This document shows, in pieces, positions 40,139 to 51,784 of a stretch of 64,000 nt of DNA. Every line of letters starts with the position of its first letter. Position 1 is the first letter of the stretch. The notes under the pieces were generated by a model that saw only the letters and a program-made list of their open reading frames with translations, searched no databases and was not told where the DNA came from. The stretch is from Montifringilla adamsi (taxonomy: Eukaryota > Chordata > Aves > Passeriformes > Passeridae), in assembly GCA_017590115.1 (NCBI GenBank), contig JAGGNK010015336.1, positions 868,001 to 932,000 of the forward strand. The letters are read 5' to 3'. A program made the position numbers and the translations under genes.

Positions 40139-41845
40139 AAGTACTTGAAATAGCTGTTCTTGTGGCCTTACTCTGAGCAGCTTCTGAAGGAGACACTTCA
40201 AAGAAGGTTGCAGCATTTCTGCCATCCTGCCACGCTGCAACATGTGGCAGGTGCTTATTTTGAGGGCTTTGAGAGTGGTCACATTCACCTCACAGCAGCA
40301 GCACATCCATGCAGAGCTTCATCTCTGCTCCCCAGAAGTTCATTGCCTACCCCTTGGTATCCAGGCTGAGTTTGCCTGACAGATCAGGAAGTTCACTGCT
40401 TGCTCACCTGATGGATCAACTACAGGCTCTTTTGATGACCTTCAAACAGCCTGCCTCATTTTCTAAAATAAAGCAGTTTCTAAGGTTTTTGTTAGAGGCA
40501 GTTCAAAACTTTAACTTTCAAAGAAAAGACAATGGAGAAACATTCCTTACTTTTTACTCATTCCACATCCCCAAAAGTCTGAGAGGTTATTTACAGGAAA
40601 GCAGCTTCACTGGTTTTGAGGTGCTCATCTTGATACCAAGAAAATGACTTCAAAATCAGACATTCATTCTCACAGAACTTTAGACTTTGTAAAATAGCTC
40701 TATGTTTGTCAGTGAACTTAGATAAAGGTACAAGAGAACAGAAAAGCCCTATTCTCTGCCAGATCCTCATTCATAAGGTCCTTTTGACCCATTCCCTTAG
40801 TACTTCAAGGCAAGGGCATTTAAAATTCAGGCAATGAAAACAACACCTGGAGTGTTAGTAATGCAATAATTAGTTAATTCTGACTAATAATTAAGCAGGC
40901 TAGTAAAAATGTATCTAATTACATCGCTCATGAAATTAATGTTCTGATACTAATGTCAGGCTATTTAAAAACTACTTTTCTTCAAAACAACAGCTTGGTG
41001 AGATTTTTCACAACCAAGCCAGTACTTTGGACCTGGTGTTTCCTTGACCTTTCACATCTACAAAATCCTAAGATCTTGGAGTACAGTGAGTCCCAAACCT
41101 ATTTAAGTTGGCTGAATTAGGATGTGCCACTGACTGCAGAAATCACAGCTCAATGCAGTATTGCACAGAACAAAACCAGGCAACCTTGCAGGATGTTAAG
41201 GTGCAGTCTCAAAAAAAACCAGAGCAACTCAGCAGAAAAGAACACAGGCTCAATTAATTGCCCCGAATATTGGTTTTGAAGCATTACACCTGTCTCCCAT
41301 TCTCTGGAGAGATATCATATTATTATATATGACAAATTCACTGTGCATCTTAAAGGATTAAGAGACATAATACAATACTGAGACAAAAACAGGAAATTGG
41401 GGGTTTTAATGGTTTTGTTGAGCAAGACCATGGTCAATAAACACTGTTTCCAGTAACTGTAGTGACTGAAATATAATTGAACATCTGTATAACTCCCAGT
41501 TAGTCCTCTTTCAAAAAAAACTACCAGCACAAACTGTCAAAGGGACAACAAAATTGAGAGAAAAATAAATTAAAAGGCAGTAAGCTCCTTCCCATTGACA
41601 GGAAGTTCCTTCAAAGTTATAGCCCAGAGACAACTACCACAGTACAGAAAATGAGAGCAGTGTAAGCCACTGAGCTAGAACAGACAAAGAATAAAATATA
41701 AATAAAAGGACTCAAAGTTCCTGTGGAAAATCATACCTGGATAGCCAAGAAACAGACATTTGGCAGATCAGTCCTCCCTCCCAAGTCAACATCCTTCAAG
41801 AGGTACAAAGTCCAACACAAAACCAGCAGCAAGCATATCTAGAGA

Positions 41846-41996
41846 TTCCCCATCCCTGGAAGTGTTCAGGCTGGATGGGGCTCTGAGCAACCTGGGATAG
41901 TGGAAAGTGTTCCAACCTCCAGGGCAGGGGGTTGGAACTGAATAATCTTGAATGTCCCTTCCAACCCAAACCATTCTGTGGTTCTGTGATTCTAAG
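41846..41996 (+). mobile_element. CR1 LINE 3'-end fragment
   Basis: This is a sense-strand CR1 terminus: CCATCCCTGGAAGTGTTCAG, then GGGCTCTGAGCAACCTGGG, TGTCCCTTCCAACCCAAACC and the terminal TTCTGTGGTTCTGTGATTCT octamer-type repeat. It is about 150 bases long, 5'-truncated and well preserved. Confidence 0.93.
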
Positions 41997-44900
41997 TACA
42001 TGGACTAGACAGAAAAAAAAAAAAGGCTCCAGCCTTGAGCATTACATGATGCAGAAAAATATACGTTATAAATACACATTAAAGCGTTTTCTGTTCAAAG
42101 CCTCCTTAATCAAAATTTAAATTTTTCCATACTGGAATCTCCAGAGAGTTTTTATTTGTTATTTTGCAAGTAATTCAACTACTTTTGCTCCTTTATGGTA
42201 ATAACTATAGCTACCTGATTATTTCAGCAATGAGAAAAAAAATTCAATCAGAAGTGTCAACTGTGAGCACAATATTATAGCTGAGTCCACAAAACCCAAC
42301 TAAATATGGCCTTAGAAACCAACAAGCTCTCACCATTTTATAGCTGGAAATCAAATGAAAGAGGCATTAATACTACTGTGCACATACTGCAAACATGTGG
42401 TTACGCGGGAAAAAAATATCTATTTTTCTAGGTTGTCTTGAGTAATGATGTACAGGAATATCAAGAACTGACAAGCAAATCAGGTGACTGCTGAAATTTG
42501 GGACAGTAACTTCAAATAATGCTGAAGACTTAACAAAACATCATCAGCCTTCATATAAACCAAGACTAACTGGAAAACATTTAAGATGTGGAAGGATTAA
42601 CACCTAAAAACATTACACTAAAACATACAGCTTAGCCTCAAAACTCTACAGAAACACTGATCTCACTGGCTATACCTAGACAAGTTGGACATCACTAAAA
42701 CATGCATGGTAATAAGTCTTTCCTCCCTGCAAGGAAACATTGAAAAGACAAAACCATCACAAAAAAAGCCAACATTTTCCTTCATATATTATCAAATGAT
42801 TGAGTGTTTTCATGCTTGAGAAGGTTTTATGCAATATTTCATCCTCAATAAAATTTTCTACTGTTACTATAAAAACCTTTGAAACTTCCAAATTAATGAC
42901 TTTGGAAGGCAATTTTGGTTCAGAGTGTATCAGTTATACTGTCTTCTAAAATATTTATAACTAATAGTAATTAGAAAGAAAGGGTTTCATGTGTAGTAAA
43001 TCACTTAATATATTCTGTGCAAGGTTAAAACTTAATAAAATACCTGCTCTGGCAAACTCAATTATCACCTCCATGTAGATCACTCTACTACTTCAAATTA
43101 ACAAAAAAGAAAAATCAGTCTTCTTTGAATTAAAATGTCTCCATCAATAGGCTGATTTCTACAAAAGGTAACAGAACTAGTGCTCAGTGCACTTAAATCT
43201 TTCACAATTACTAAAAATAAACTTCATAAACATATATACCATGTATAAATAAAATAAATCCTGCATCTTTCCACACTTCTGGTATTCACTGCTAACTTGG
43301 CCATGTTCAAAGCATCCATAGTCCAAAACAAAATACATCTCTATAGGCAACCAATACATTCCTTTAACCATTTCATCTCTGCAAGGAACTGTTGTATATA
43401 ATTTAAAATTTCATTTCAACACTATCTAGGATCTTGATAAGGAAAAATAAAGAAAGGAAATGGGATAATGTATTGTTCAATTTCATATCCCTGTTTAGGT
43501 GTGAAGTTTTAGAAATTGTAATCAGTTAATGCATTTGAAACTGATCTTGGAAGTCAAAAAAAAAAACCAAAAAATGCAATTAAATGGAAGTTTTTAATAA
43601 TTAATCCACATACTAAATGCCAAATTATTTATTTAAGGGACTCAGTGCTGAACTGAGTTTCCATGATCAGTAAAGATACTGGTTGTCTTGGTTCACACAT
43701 GTCCACTGCATTTCTTGGCCCTGCTGTGTCTGTCAGCATTCCAGACTGCTCAGCCAGGTAATTAACATCAGCTGTTGTTAATTTGTTTGTTTTAATTCAG
43801 AGTCTTCCACAGATTTCCTACCTTTGGCAGTGTAGTGAAAAAAAAAAAAATTTAAAAAGGGGAGAAAAAAACTATGTTTTTTTTTCCTCAAGCTCCAATA
43901 CTATAACATACATTTATTTTTTCAATTCTTTTATTGCTTGGTGACCCATCTGCCATATGGTACTTCAGTCTGTAACAACCTAAAGAAAAAAAAATAAATG
44001 CCCTGTTGAATAAAGCCTTAAAATGAATTATAACTGCATGACGCCCAAGAAAGCAAAGGCATTCTAAACTCTGTACCACAGATGAACAAAGAATTCACTC
44101 TTACCTTCTCCAGTTGTATGCTAATAGTGCTCATTGACCTTTTTTCTAACCATACATCTTAAAATTCTTTTTTAGAAGAAATAATCACAATTGCAGAAAT
44201 TTTAACGATTCTAGTGTTACTAGAATCAGTTTTAGTTTCATGAACTAGTTCGTTAAAAACACAAAACATTAGGATACTATTCGATTTATAATCAAAGTCA
44301 TTCTGATATTAGAGATTTGCTAAGTCACCCCAAACGTTACAGAATGCCAGAAGCTGATTTAAAGTTTTTTAATCCATGAAAGTTGTCTACTTCTTACATG
44401 GACCACTGTTTTTAGTTATAGCATTGTTTTTTTAAAATTCAGTTTTGTCTTCCATCTGAAACAGTGTTGTGACTATAAATGAAACACTCTCCACCCCAGG
44501 AAATGAATTCAGCCCTGCTCAGCCAGACATAGCAGATCTTCATCATCAATCAGGTTTTCCCTGAAATGACTCTACTACTCGTCTCTCCCAAAGCCAACAA
44601 ATGAACTAGTGATGCAGATTTTGATTAATATTTGGTTGTTTCCTATTTAGTCCTTTCTCCTAACTTGTAAAACTCAGAGAGTCTCGATAGAAAACATCAA
44701 ATAACAGCTATTAAGTCATCAGAAGTTCAGTGTGCAAAGGATGGGAACAGTTTCCACTGGGGTCAGGAAAAACATGAAGAGGAAGAACTAGCAGAGAAAA
44801 GAGGAAAAGCTGTCTATAGGAGATGATTAAAGGCAGACTGTGGAACTTCTATCACCAGATTTTCCAGAAGGGCCAAGGCATTGCTTCTCTGCAACTTTTG

Positions 44901-46814
44901 AGGAAGCATGTTGGAGACTGGATGTCCTATCAGAGTTCCTCCCAACTCTACTTTCTGTGGTTTGTTCAGCATCTCTCATGTAAACATGGACAGGAAAATT
45001 CATTAATGGCAGCAGGAATGGTTGTTTAAGAAGTCAGTATTGAAAATGAGAACAAACTAACTAAAATCCTGCTTTTCTCTGGGAAAGCTGCTTTCCCATT
45101 AGGTCAAATAGGAAGCTTTCTAAAAATATTATGCTACTAAAGCTTATCATAAAGCAGTATTATTAACTAAAGCTACCTTATCTTAATGGCATACACATAA
45201 AAGAACCTAACATTTGCTTTTGGATAACCAGGAATTTGAAAATAATTTCGTTTTTACTGACTTAGTTCTCAGCTGCAAAAAGGACATAAATGTGTTTGGC
45301 AGCTACAGACCAGATAACCTCACCTCTCAATGAAGAAAAATGGCAGAGTAAAGTATAATGAAAAATGTAAAGTAAAATGAAAAATGTGCAATGAAAAATA
45401 TAAAGTATAATTTTGCAGTAATGCTCTGTCATATCAGCAATCTCCTGTCTGTGATGGAATCTGCAATTTTTCAAGTTCTAAACTTTGTCTATATTACTAT
45501 GTTAATCATTCACAAGATCAAGCAAACACCAAGTACCAGAAAGCATTTCATGAATCTAAAATGCTAAAAGAAAACTCTAGTGTAACTGATAACATTAAAT
45601 ACAATTCCTACAGCTTTCAGCAGGTGAATGACTAATACAACCACCAGGACTAGCATGCACATTTTTCTCAGCAAATATTTAAAAAGTAGTATTATTTTAT
45701 TTTTTAAGGAGTAGTGATCTAGCATTCAAAATAGTCTGGAGATATAAAATGCTTCTATATAGCTGAGAGACTGTCTTTTCTTACATATGAATTTATTACC
45801 AAAACCTCTTAGTGCAAAAATGCTTACACAATTTTTAAACTATTCCACTCTAATAATGCTGTTAATAAATACATAAATATATAGCTAACATTTGTCTGAA
45901 AATTCCTAAGCAAAAAGTTCTGAAAAATGACACAAAAGATAATACTCTCTATAAAAAAGACAGCACAGCTTTTCAAATACTGGACATTAACCACAGCCCT
46001 GCTTTCTTCTTAATCTAAAAGTGCATTTTCACTGTTTCTTTCAGCATTTCAGGTCAACTCTGATTCTGCTTCAAAAGTTAGTCTTCACAGTGCATTCATC
46101 TGTGCTTTCAGTTATTTTGTGAATCACAAAGTAATTAACCTTTATTCAGTACATTTCTCGTTCTGTGGCAGGCATGGCATTTCTCCCTCAAACATTTCCT
46201 CAAAAAAAAAAAAACATGTTCTACTCTTCTGTTCCCAAAAATGTATAAAAACACATGCTGCTAAAAGTATACCAAAAGACAAAAATGTAAGAACAGTCAA
46301 GAAAAAACTCATCTCTGCTACATCCTTGTAATATTGCTTATTGGTAATTAGGTCAGAAAATATCCTTCACAGAACATTCTGGTCACTGCCAGGAGGCTCT
46401 TGGGAAATAGCTCCTCCGAACGCCCACCAAGGAGCAACAAAAGCCAATGCAGGAGGGGGAACAGAGATCCCAGCCTAAGCGGGTACTGCCAAGCCTGTCC
46501 AGGGGGCTTCGCCTGTACCATGAGCAGGACAAAGGCAAGGACATCGCCACCTTGACTTTGTGACCAACAGCAGAATCATGCCCAGAGGCCGTTGTGACAC
46601 TGGTCTGCGCAGTGACCCAGAGGACAACAAGTCCCTGCAGTGGTCACTCCCAGGAGAGCAGCTCTCTGAGGAGGCAGCAGCTTCTCTGGAGGCAGCAGCT
46701 CCTGTAGGTGATTGTGGCCAGTGTTCAGCAGAGCATTCCCAAACGTTAAAGAAGGAGGAGGCGAATGCCAGTGGCGCGTCCCATGAGGGGCAGCCATTCA
46801 TGTCCAAGCAGTAA

Positions 46815-47470
46815 AAGTTGAGGAGCAGCAATGGAGGAAGAGGCTGCAGTAGGACCTGGGGGAAGGCCTGGGGCACAGCAAGACCTGGCACCAGGCCATG
46901 CTCTACAGAAGGGCCAGCACTGGGATGGCCCAGGCACAGCAATGGCCCAGAGGCAGCGAGCCCAGCTGGGAACCCGGCCCAGCCCAGCTGCTGTGGCCAG
47001 CACCTGCCTTGGGGCCAGGCCCCGGCCTGCAGGCACGTGGGGGACACTGTGCTCACACAGCCACCTCCATCCCGTGCCTCCTCCTGCTTCCCACAGATGA
47101 CCCAAAAGCAGCCACAGGCAGCACCTCAGGTCACCTGGATGAATAACACGACACACAGCAGTGTCACACAGCCACAAAGATTGTCCGTGTTCAACTTGCT
47201 GCCTCTCCATGGCGCTCAGATGCCACTTGGCACTCCCTGCCAGCTCAGCCCTCAAATGCAAAGAACAGCATCTGCAAAGGTCAAGCTGCCGCATCTGCCA
47301 GCAGCAGCAGCAACAGCAGCCCCTAGGTCTTCTCCCAGAGGCACAGCATATGCTGTGTGCCACATAGCCAGTGGCCGCCAAGAGCTTCTGCCACCTTCAG
47401 CAAGAGGTTCTTTCGATATTGGAAGGGCCTAAGAAACAACTTCCCAGGCAAGAACAAAAGGGCTTTGGAA
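46815..47470 (+). other. Unit-1-specific GC-rich block
   Basis: This block is absent from units 2 and 3. It is GC-rich with a CAG/CAA run near 47300-47325, and it is open in several frames on both strands (up to 211 codons). None of these long frames begins with a well-supported ATG or looks like a known domain. A CTTCCCACAGATG stretch near 47085-47099 resembles a splice acceptor. It may be an insertion into unit 1 or ancestral sequence lost from the other units. Confidence 0.6.
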
Positions 47471-47593
47471 TGGGTCAGCAGAAAGGCACGGCCATCGCCT
47501 GCAACCACTACAACCTGCACATGGTGTGATGCTCTGCACTGCAACCCAGACACATTGGAAGCACCTGGGGCACTCTGAAGAGCCATCAAGGTG

Positions 47594-48831
47594 CAGGAAG
47601 GGCATGGGGGCAACACCTGTAGTGACCTGTTCACGGGCCTGGGCCCATATCTGCGGGAGAACAGGTCCATCAAGTCCACTTTGAGAAGTCCCAAGGGGTT
47701 AAGGGCCTGCCAAGAGGGGGAGGGAATTTGTCAGCCAGCCAAGCAAACTGCGTGGCAAAAGCTGCTGTGCCCAGAGGATGAGGAGGCTTTGGTGCATCGC
47801 TTGCATAAAAAGAGGGAGGAGATGGAAGACAAAGTCTATCATGAGATGTTTAGAGCCATCTTCTCCTCCCTGGATGACAAACAAAGACCCATGAGGTCCA
47901 AGTGCATCCTCGGCAATGCATCAAGCGTTTCCCTGGAGCCAGCTGCAGGCCCCTCGGTCCCGCACAGCACTTGCAGCATAACCAGTGACACTACAGATGA
48001 CACACACAAACATCCTTATGTCTTATGTCTCTTGACCAGTTGTTGGCTGAACTGTGCCCTGTCATGGACAGCTCGCTGTCTTGCAATGCTCTTGTCAAGG
48101 ACTCCACGGGAGAGACCGAAAATAACACAGATACTGCACATCTTGACCTGTTGGAAGGTCTGTACCCTGTCTCTGGTGACTCGCCATCCTGTGCCTTTCT
48201 CGACGAGCTCCAGAAAATGTGGGAGGAAGAAGAGCTCCATGACAGAGCAGCAGCAGGAGAGAGTGACAGTGAGCCAGAGAGCCTGTTGTCTCTCCCGCTG
48301 CAGGAGGAAGAAGCAGAAACACCACCTTCTCCCGTGGACAGCGATCCCTGCATCAAGCAGCACAGGCAGCCTCTCCCCAAGACATTGCTGGACCACCCAA
48401 ATATGTCTGTAAGTTCTGCCTTGCCCACTAACCCTGCGGAGGAGACTGACAAAGCAGGCATGGAGCCTGGCTCTGCCGAAGCTGCATCTCCTAAGGAAAA
48501 GCCCAGTGGGGATGAGCCGCCAGCAGGAGCTTGCCCAGTGGCTGCCCAGCCCCTGGCACACGGCATTCCTGCTGGCCTCGCTGGCAGCGCCGCCGTCCCG
48601 CAGCCCCCGGCCCCACGGCCACGGCGCTCCATGGCCAAGGTGGCCCGGCGGCCTCTGCGCCGCCTCTTCTCCTTCAGCTGCCTCAGGGGGCAGAGCCCGG
48701 GGTCAGCACTGGGACAGTCACCAAATATGCCAGCTCACACTGAATATACCCAGCTCCCAGGGGCAGCGGCAGGTCCCGAAGTCAAGGGCACCAAGGGTGT
48801 GTCAATGCTTCGATGGATGGGTGGATGGTGA
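47594..48831 (+). pseudogene. Array gene copy 1, broken frame
   Basis: Copy 1 of the unrecognised array gene. The 5' half is open from 47594 but has no ATG until 47822, and it carries the conserved block with CPEDEEALVHRL and FRAIFSSLDDK. Relative to copy 2 the frame is lost near 48000 by a two-base net gain within a rewritten block. The 3' half is open in the family frame from a new ATG at 48025 (MSLDQLLAELCPV) to 48831, 268 codons. An 11-base deletion after CLRGQ removes the stop found in copies 2 and 3, so the frame runs about 40 codons into former untranslated sequence. The TATA position (about 46625) reads CAACAAGT, so the promoter is probably lost too. It could be a pseudogene, or the 3' frame could still be translated. 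Its function is unknown. Confidence 0.6.
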
Positions 48832-49407
48832 ACCACTTGCCAAAGGTAGGTCCTGCTGCCGGCCCCAGCCCCTCACCCAATAGTCAACAGCAAGGCAGCC
48901 TGGTCAGGGAGAGCCGGCTGAGGAAGAATGACAACGCTGCCTTGTGCACTCCACAGAAGTAACTTTAGACCTGGGTTGCATTTTCAGCGGGCATCCCAGC
49001 CCTTCCCCAGCCTTGATTCGGAGTTGAGAAATGTTCCTTGGGCCTCAGCATTGCAAGTACACGAAGGCAAACCAATTTTCTCTCTTCACACAGCAAACAG
49101 GAAAATGCCTCTCTGGATACCTGCAACAAGTACTGGAGAAAGGTGTTAACCATGGACCAACGAACCAGGGTCCTCACTTCCACAAGAATTACTGGGAGCC
49201 CCAATGCAGAAGCCTAGCATGAGGAAGGACCGATGAGACCCTGCTGGAGCCAAGAGTCTTGGACTGTTCTCTGCTTGATCCCTTCCCCATCCCAGCCCTC
49301 CTCTTCCCCATGCCCCAACACCACCAGTCTTCCCCATTTCACGGCCAATCTCTCCTTCTCACCCTCCTCTGTTCCATCCCTAATTGTCCACCCCACATTT
49401 CTTGCTA

Positions 49408-49413
49408 AATAAA
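49408..49413 (+). terminator. Poly(A) signal of array unit 1
   Basis: AATAAA sits in the context CTTGCTAAATAAAATC at the same place relative to the gene as in unit 2 (52368-52373). In unit 3 the matching site reads AACAAA (55146-55151) and is probably inactive. Confidence 0.6.
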
Positions 49414-49479
49414 ATCTCCATTGTTAACTGTGGTAGACTGGTCTCATTGGCACTGCAATTCGCGCACAGGAATCTCTCG

Positions 49480-49850
49480 CTAATCCCAGCTCAACAGGGC
49501 CACACATCTGCACACAGCACTCGAGGTGCGGCCTCCCCAGTCCCCACCATGGAGGGACAGTCCCAGCTGGCCAGGAATGATGACGATGAAGGATGGGAGA
49601 GAGGTTTAGCCAACCCTTCCATGGGCTCCCTTAGCACCCCTGGGAGACTCTGGGCCAGGCCTACAGACTTGGCAGTGTCTAAGTGGCTGCACAGGTCACT
49701 AATGATTTCCTCCAGGATTACAGGGGGTCTGGTGTGCTCCCTGTCCCTGTGTGCCACCTCAGGGGACTGCTTCTCCTCCAGATAACCCATCTGACACACA
49801 ACTGTTGGAGGCTGAGGCAAAGAAGGCATTCCACACCTCAGCCTTTTCAT
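49480..49850 (-). mobile_element. CR1 LINE fragments in array spacer 1
   Basis: Two minus-strand CR1 pieces lie side by side. Positions 49480-49570 match the segment with CAGCACTCGAGGTGCGGCC. Positions 49600-49850 match an internal CR1 segment, in which the reverse strand reads AAGGCTGAGGTGTGGAATGCC and later GGAAGGGTTGGCTAAACC. The second piece recurs at 52410-52663 with only about three changes, so the element was present before the array duplicated. Confidence 0.75.
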
Positions 49851-50281
49851 TGCCCCCTGTGCCTATATTCTCCTCATCCCCACACTGATTAAAAACAGGC
49901 AATTTTCCATAGAGCTCTGGTGTTCGAAATCTTTTTTAACTAAGACTTGTTATTGTCTTTTACAGTAGTGTCCAGATTAAATTTAAAGAGTTTTTTTGCC
50001 TTTCTGATGATCTTTCTACCTGGGGTCAGGGTAGGGACATATGGTTGGATGGCTGGGACTCACACGTTGGCATGGCACTGGGCTTTCTTGGTGATGTTTA
50101 GGGGTGGAACACAAAAGGTGGAACAAGAGAGGGCGGAGGTCTTTGGGAAAAGGACAAACGTAGGCAAGTAGGATGTGCAGAGGTCTGAAAAAGGCTTTTC
50201 TGACCATGGGCATCTGCATGGCAAGTGCAAGGCCTATGGGACCATGGGCGGCCATGCGCACCAGGCCTTTGTGACCCATGG

Positions 50282-50289
50282 TGACATCA
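50282..50289 (+). promoter_or_regulatory. CRE-like site upstream of copy 2
   Basis: TGACATCA, one base from the CRE consensus TGACGTCA, lies about 48 bases upstream of the TATA box. It sits among three GTGAC half-sites (near 50271, 50281 and 50304). Unit 3 has TGACATAA at the matching place. Whether any CREB/CREM-type factor binds is inference only. Confidence 0.3.
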
Positions 50290-50336
50290 TGCCCAGAGGC
50301 CATTGTGACATGGGTCCATGTTGTAGCCCTTGGGGC

Positions 50337-50344
50337 TATAAATA
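50337..50344 (+). promoter_or_regulatory. TATA box of array gene copy 2
   Basis: TATAAATA in GC-rich surroundings (GGGGCTATAAATACCCTGCAG) is a textbook core promoter. Transcription would be expected about 30 bases downstream, near 50365-50375, about 100 bases before the ATG at 50474. The sequence is identical in unit 3 and destroyed in unit 1. Confidence 0.65.
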
Positions 50345-50473
50345 CCCTGCAGTGGCCACTCCCAGGAGAGCAGCTCTCTGAGGAGGCAGCAGCTTCTCTG
50401 GAGGCAGCCGCTTCTCGGGACGCAGCAGCTCACCTTGGTGATTCTGGCCAGTGTCTGGCACAGAACCCTGAAG

Positions 50474-51784
50474 ATGTGGAAGCAGCAGGAGGGGAATGCC
50501 CATGGCCAACCCCGTCAGGGGCAGCCACTGCTGTACAAACGACATGGGCCAGCAGCAAGGCAGGGCTATCACCTGCCACCCGTGCAACCCGCACGTGGTG
50601 TGCCGCTTTGCACTACGACCCAGCCATCTTGGAAGCACCTGGGACACTCTGAGACAGAGGAGTTCCTCAAGGTGCAGGTAGGGCATGGGAGCAACACCTG
50701 CAGTGACCTGTTCACGGGCCTGGGCCCATATCTGCGGGAGAACAGGTCCATCAAGTCCACTTTGAGAAGTCCCAAGGGGTTAAGGGCCTGCCAAGAGGGG
50801 GAGGGAATTCGTTGGCCAGTCAAGCAAACTGTGCGTCGAAAGCAGCTGTGCCCAGAGGATGAGGAGGCTTTGGTGCATCGTCTGCGTAAAGAGAGGGAGG
50901 AGATGGAAGACAAAGTCTATGATGAGATGTTTAGAGCCATCTTCTCCTCCCTGGATGACAAAGAAAGACCCATGAGGTCCAAGTGCATCCTCAGCGATGC
51001 ATCAAGCCTCCCCCTGGAGCCAGCTGTAGGCCCCTCGGTCCCACACAGCACTTGCAGTGTGGTCAATGATGCCACAGATGAGACAAAAACCTGCTCAGAA
51101 CTTGTGTCTCTTGACCAGCTGTTGGCTGAACTGTGCCCTGTCATGGACAGCTCGCTGTCTTGCGATGCTCTTGACAGGGACTCTGTGGGAGAGGCAGAAA
51201 ACCGTGCAGAGATTGCACATCCTGACCTGTTGGCAGGCATGTGCCCTGTCTCTGGTGACTCGCCCTCCTGCGCCTTTCTAAATGACCTCCTAGAAATGTG
51301 GGAGGAAGAAGAGCTCCATGACAGAGCAGAGGCAGGAGGGAGTGACAGCAAGTCAGAGAGCCTGTTGTCTCTCCCACTGCAGGAGGAGGAAGCAGAACCA
51401 CCAGCTTCTCCCATAGACAGTGATCCCAGCTTCGAGCAGCACAGCCAGCCTGTCCCCATGTCACTGCTGGAAGACGCAAACATGTGTGTGGTTTGTGCCT
51501 TGCCTGATGACCCTGCGGGTGAGGCCGACAAAGCAGGCACGGAGACTGGCTCTGCCGAGGCTGCATCTCCTAAGGAAAAGCCCTGCGGGGATGAGCCACC
51601 GGCAGGAGCTTGCCTGGTGCCTGCCCAGGCCCTGGCACTCAGCGTTCCTGCTGTCCCCGCTAGTAGCGCAGCCGTCCCGCAGCCCCCGGCCCCACGGCCA
51701 TGGCTCTCCATGGCCAAGACAGCCCAGCAGGCTCTGCACTGCCATTTCTCCTTCGGCTGCCTCAGGGGGCAGCCAGAGGAGTGA
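50474..51784 (+). CDS. Intact array gene copy 2, 436 aa acidic protein, unknown family
   Basis: I do not recognise this protein. A single open frame of 436 codons starts at ATG 50474 (A at -3) and ends at TGA 51782-51784; the frame is open 13 codons further upstream but without another ATG. No signal peptide or membrane span is visible. Residues 1-70 are Gln/Gly/Pro-rich; 126-165 form a charged, helix-like segment (CPEDEEALVHRLRKEREEM then FRAIFSSLDDKE). Residues 214-233 and 250-269 are an internal repeat sharing LLA..CPV.....SC..L, and LxxLL motifs occur at 213-217 and 269-273. Residues 274-310 are strongly acidic and 360-410 are Pro/Ala-rich, ending CLRGQPEE. A TATA box lies 137 bases upstream and AATAAA 584 bases downstream, so it could be a single-exon gene of about 2 kb. 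It is antisense to TRAPPC9. The acidic and LxxLL features suggest a nuclear regulatory protein, but this is weak inference. Confidence 0.6.
   Translation: MWKQQEGNAHGQPRQGQPLLYKRHGPAARQGYHLPPVQPARGVPLCTTTQPSWKHLGHSETEEFLKVQVGHGSNTCSDLFTGLGPYLRENRSIKSTLRSPKGLRACQEGEGIRWPVKQTVRRKQLCPEDEEALVHRLRKEREEMEDKVYDEMFRAIFSSLDDKERPMRSKCILSDASSLPLEPAVGPSVPHSTCSVVNDATDETKTCSELVSLDQLLAELCPVMDSSLSCDALDRDSVGEAENRAEIAHPDLLAGMCPVSGDSPSCAFLNDLLEMWEEEELHDRAEAGGSDSKSESLLSLPLQEEEAEPPASPIDSDPSFEQHSQPVPMSLLEDANMCVVCALPDDPAGEADKAGTETGSAEAASPKEKPCGDEPPAGACLVPAQALALSVPAVPASSAAVPQPPAPRPWLSMAKTAQQALHCHFSFGCLRGQPEE

Larger units (their letters stand above)
31991..46490 (-). other. TRAPPC9: Upstream TRAPPC9 intron, middle part
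   Basis: This is AT-rich DNA holding the CR1 fragments at 34125-34370, 35530-36015 and 41846-41996, an 80-bp tandem duplication, a GC-richer block at 39400-40400 with a small hydrophobic frame, and a TG repeat. Otherwise I see no exon, RNA gene or conserved signal. Intron status is inferred. Confidence 0.5.
46500..49980 (+). repeat. Tandem array unit 1 (diverged, with extra 0.63 kb)
   Basis: This is the first unit of a three-copy array. It aligns with units 2 and 3 from about 46500 (GC-rich leader), through the coding body and a 3' region ending in AATAAA at 49408, to a spacer with a CR1 fragment. Compared with unit 2 the leader is about 630 bases longer, because of an extra GC-rich block near 46815-47470 that units 2 and 3 lack. 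The offset between equivalent CTGCAG sites in units 1 and 2 is 3712 bases. Confidence 0.85.

Noticed and set aside
46475..47381. Minus-strand open frames of 193 and 211 codons over array unit 1
   Set aside because: GC-rich DNA with few stops; the frame ending at 47056 begins with a non-ATG codon, and neither is preserved in units 2 or 3.
50917..51717. Minus-strand open frame of 266 codons opposite copy 2, with similar ones opposite copies 1 and 3
   Set aside because: Antisense shadow of a GC-rich coding strand. The plus frame has the better start, promoter and poly(A) signal and a conserved internal repeat.
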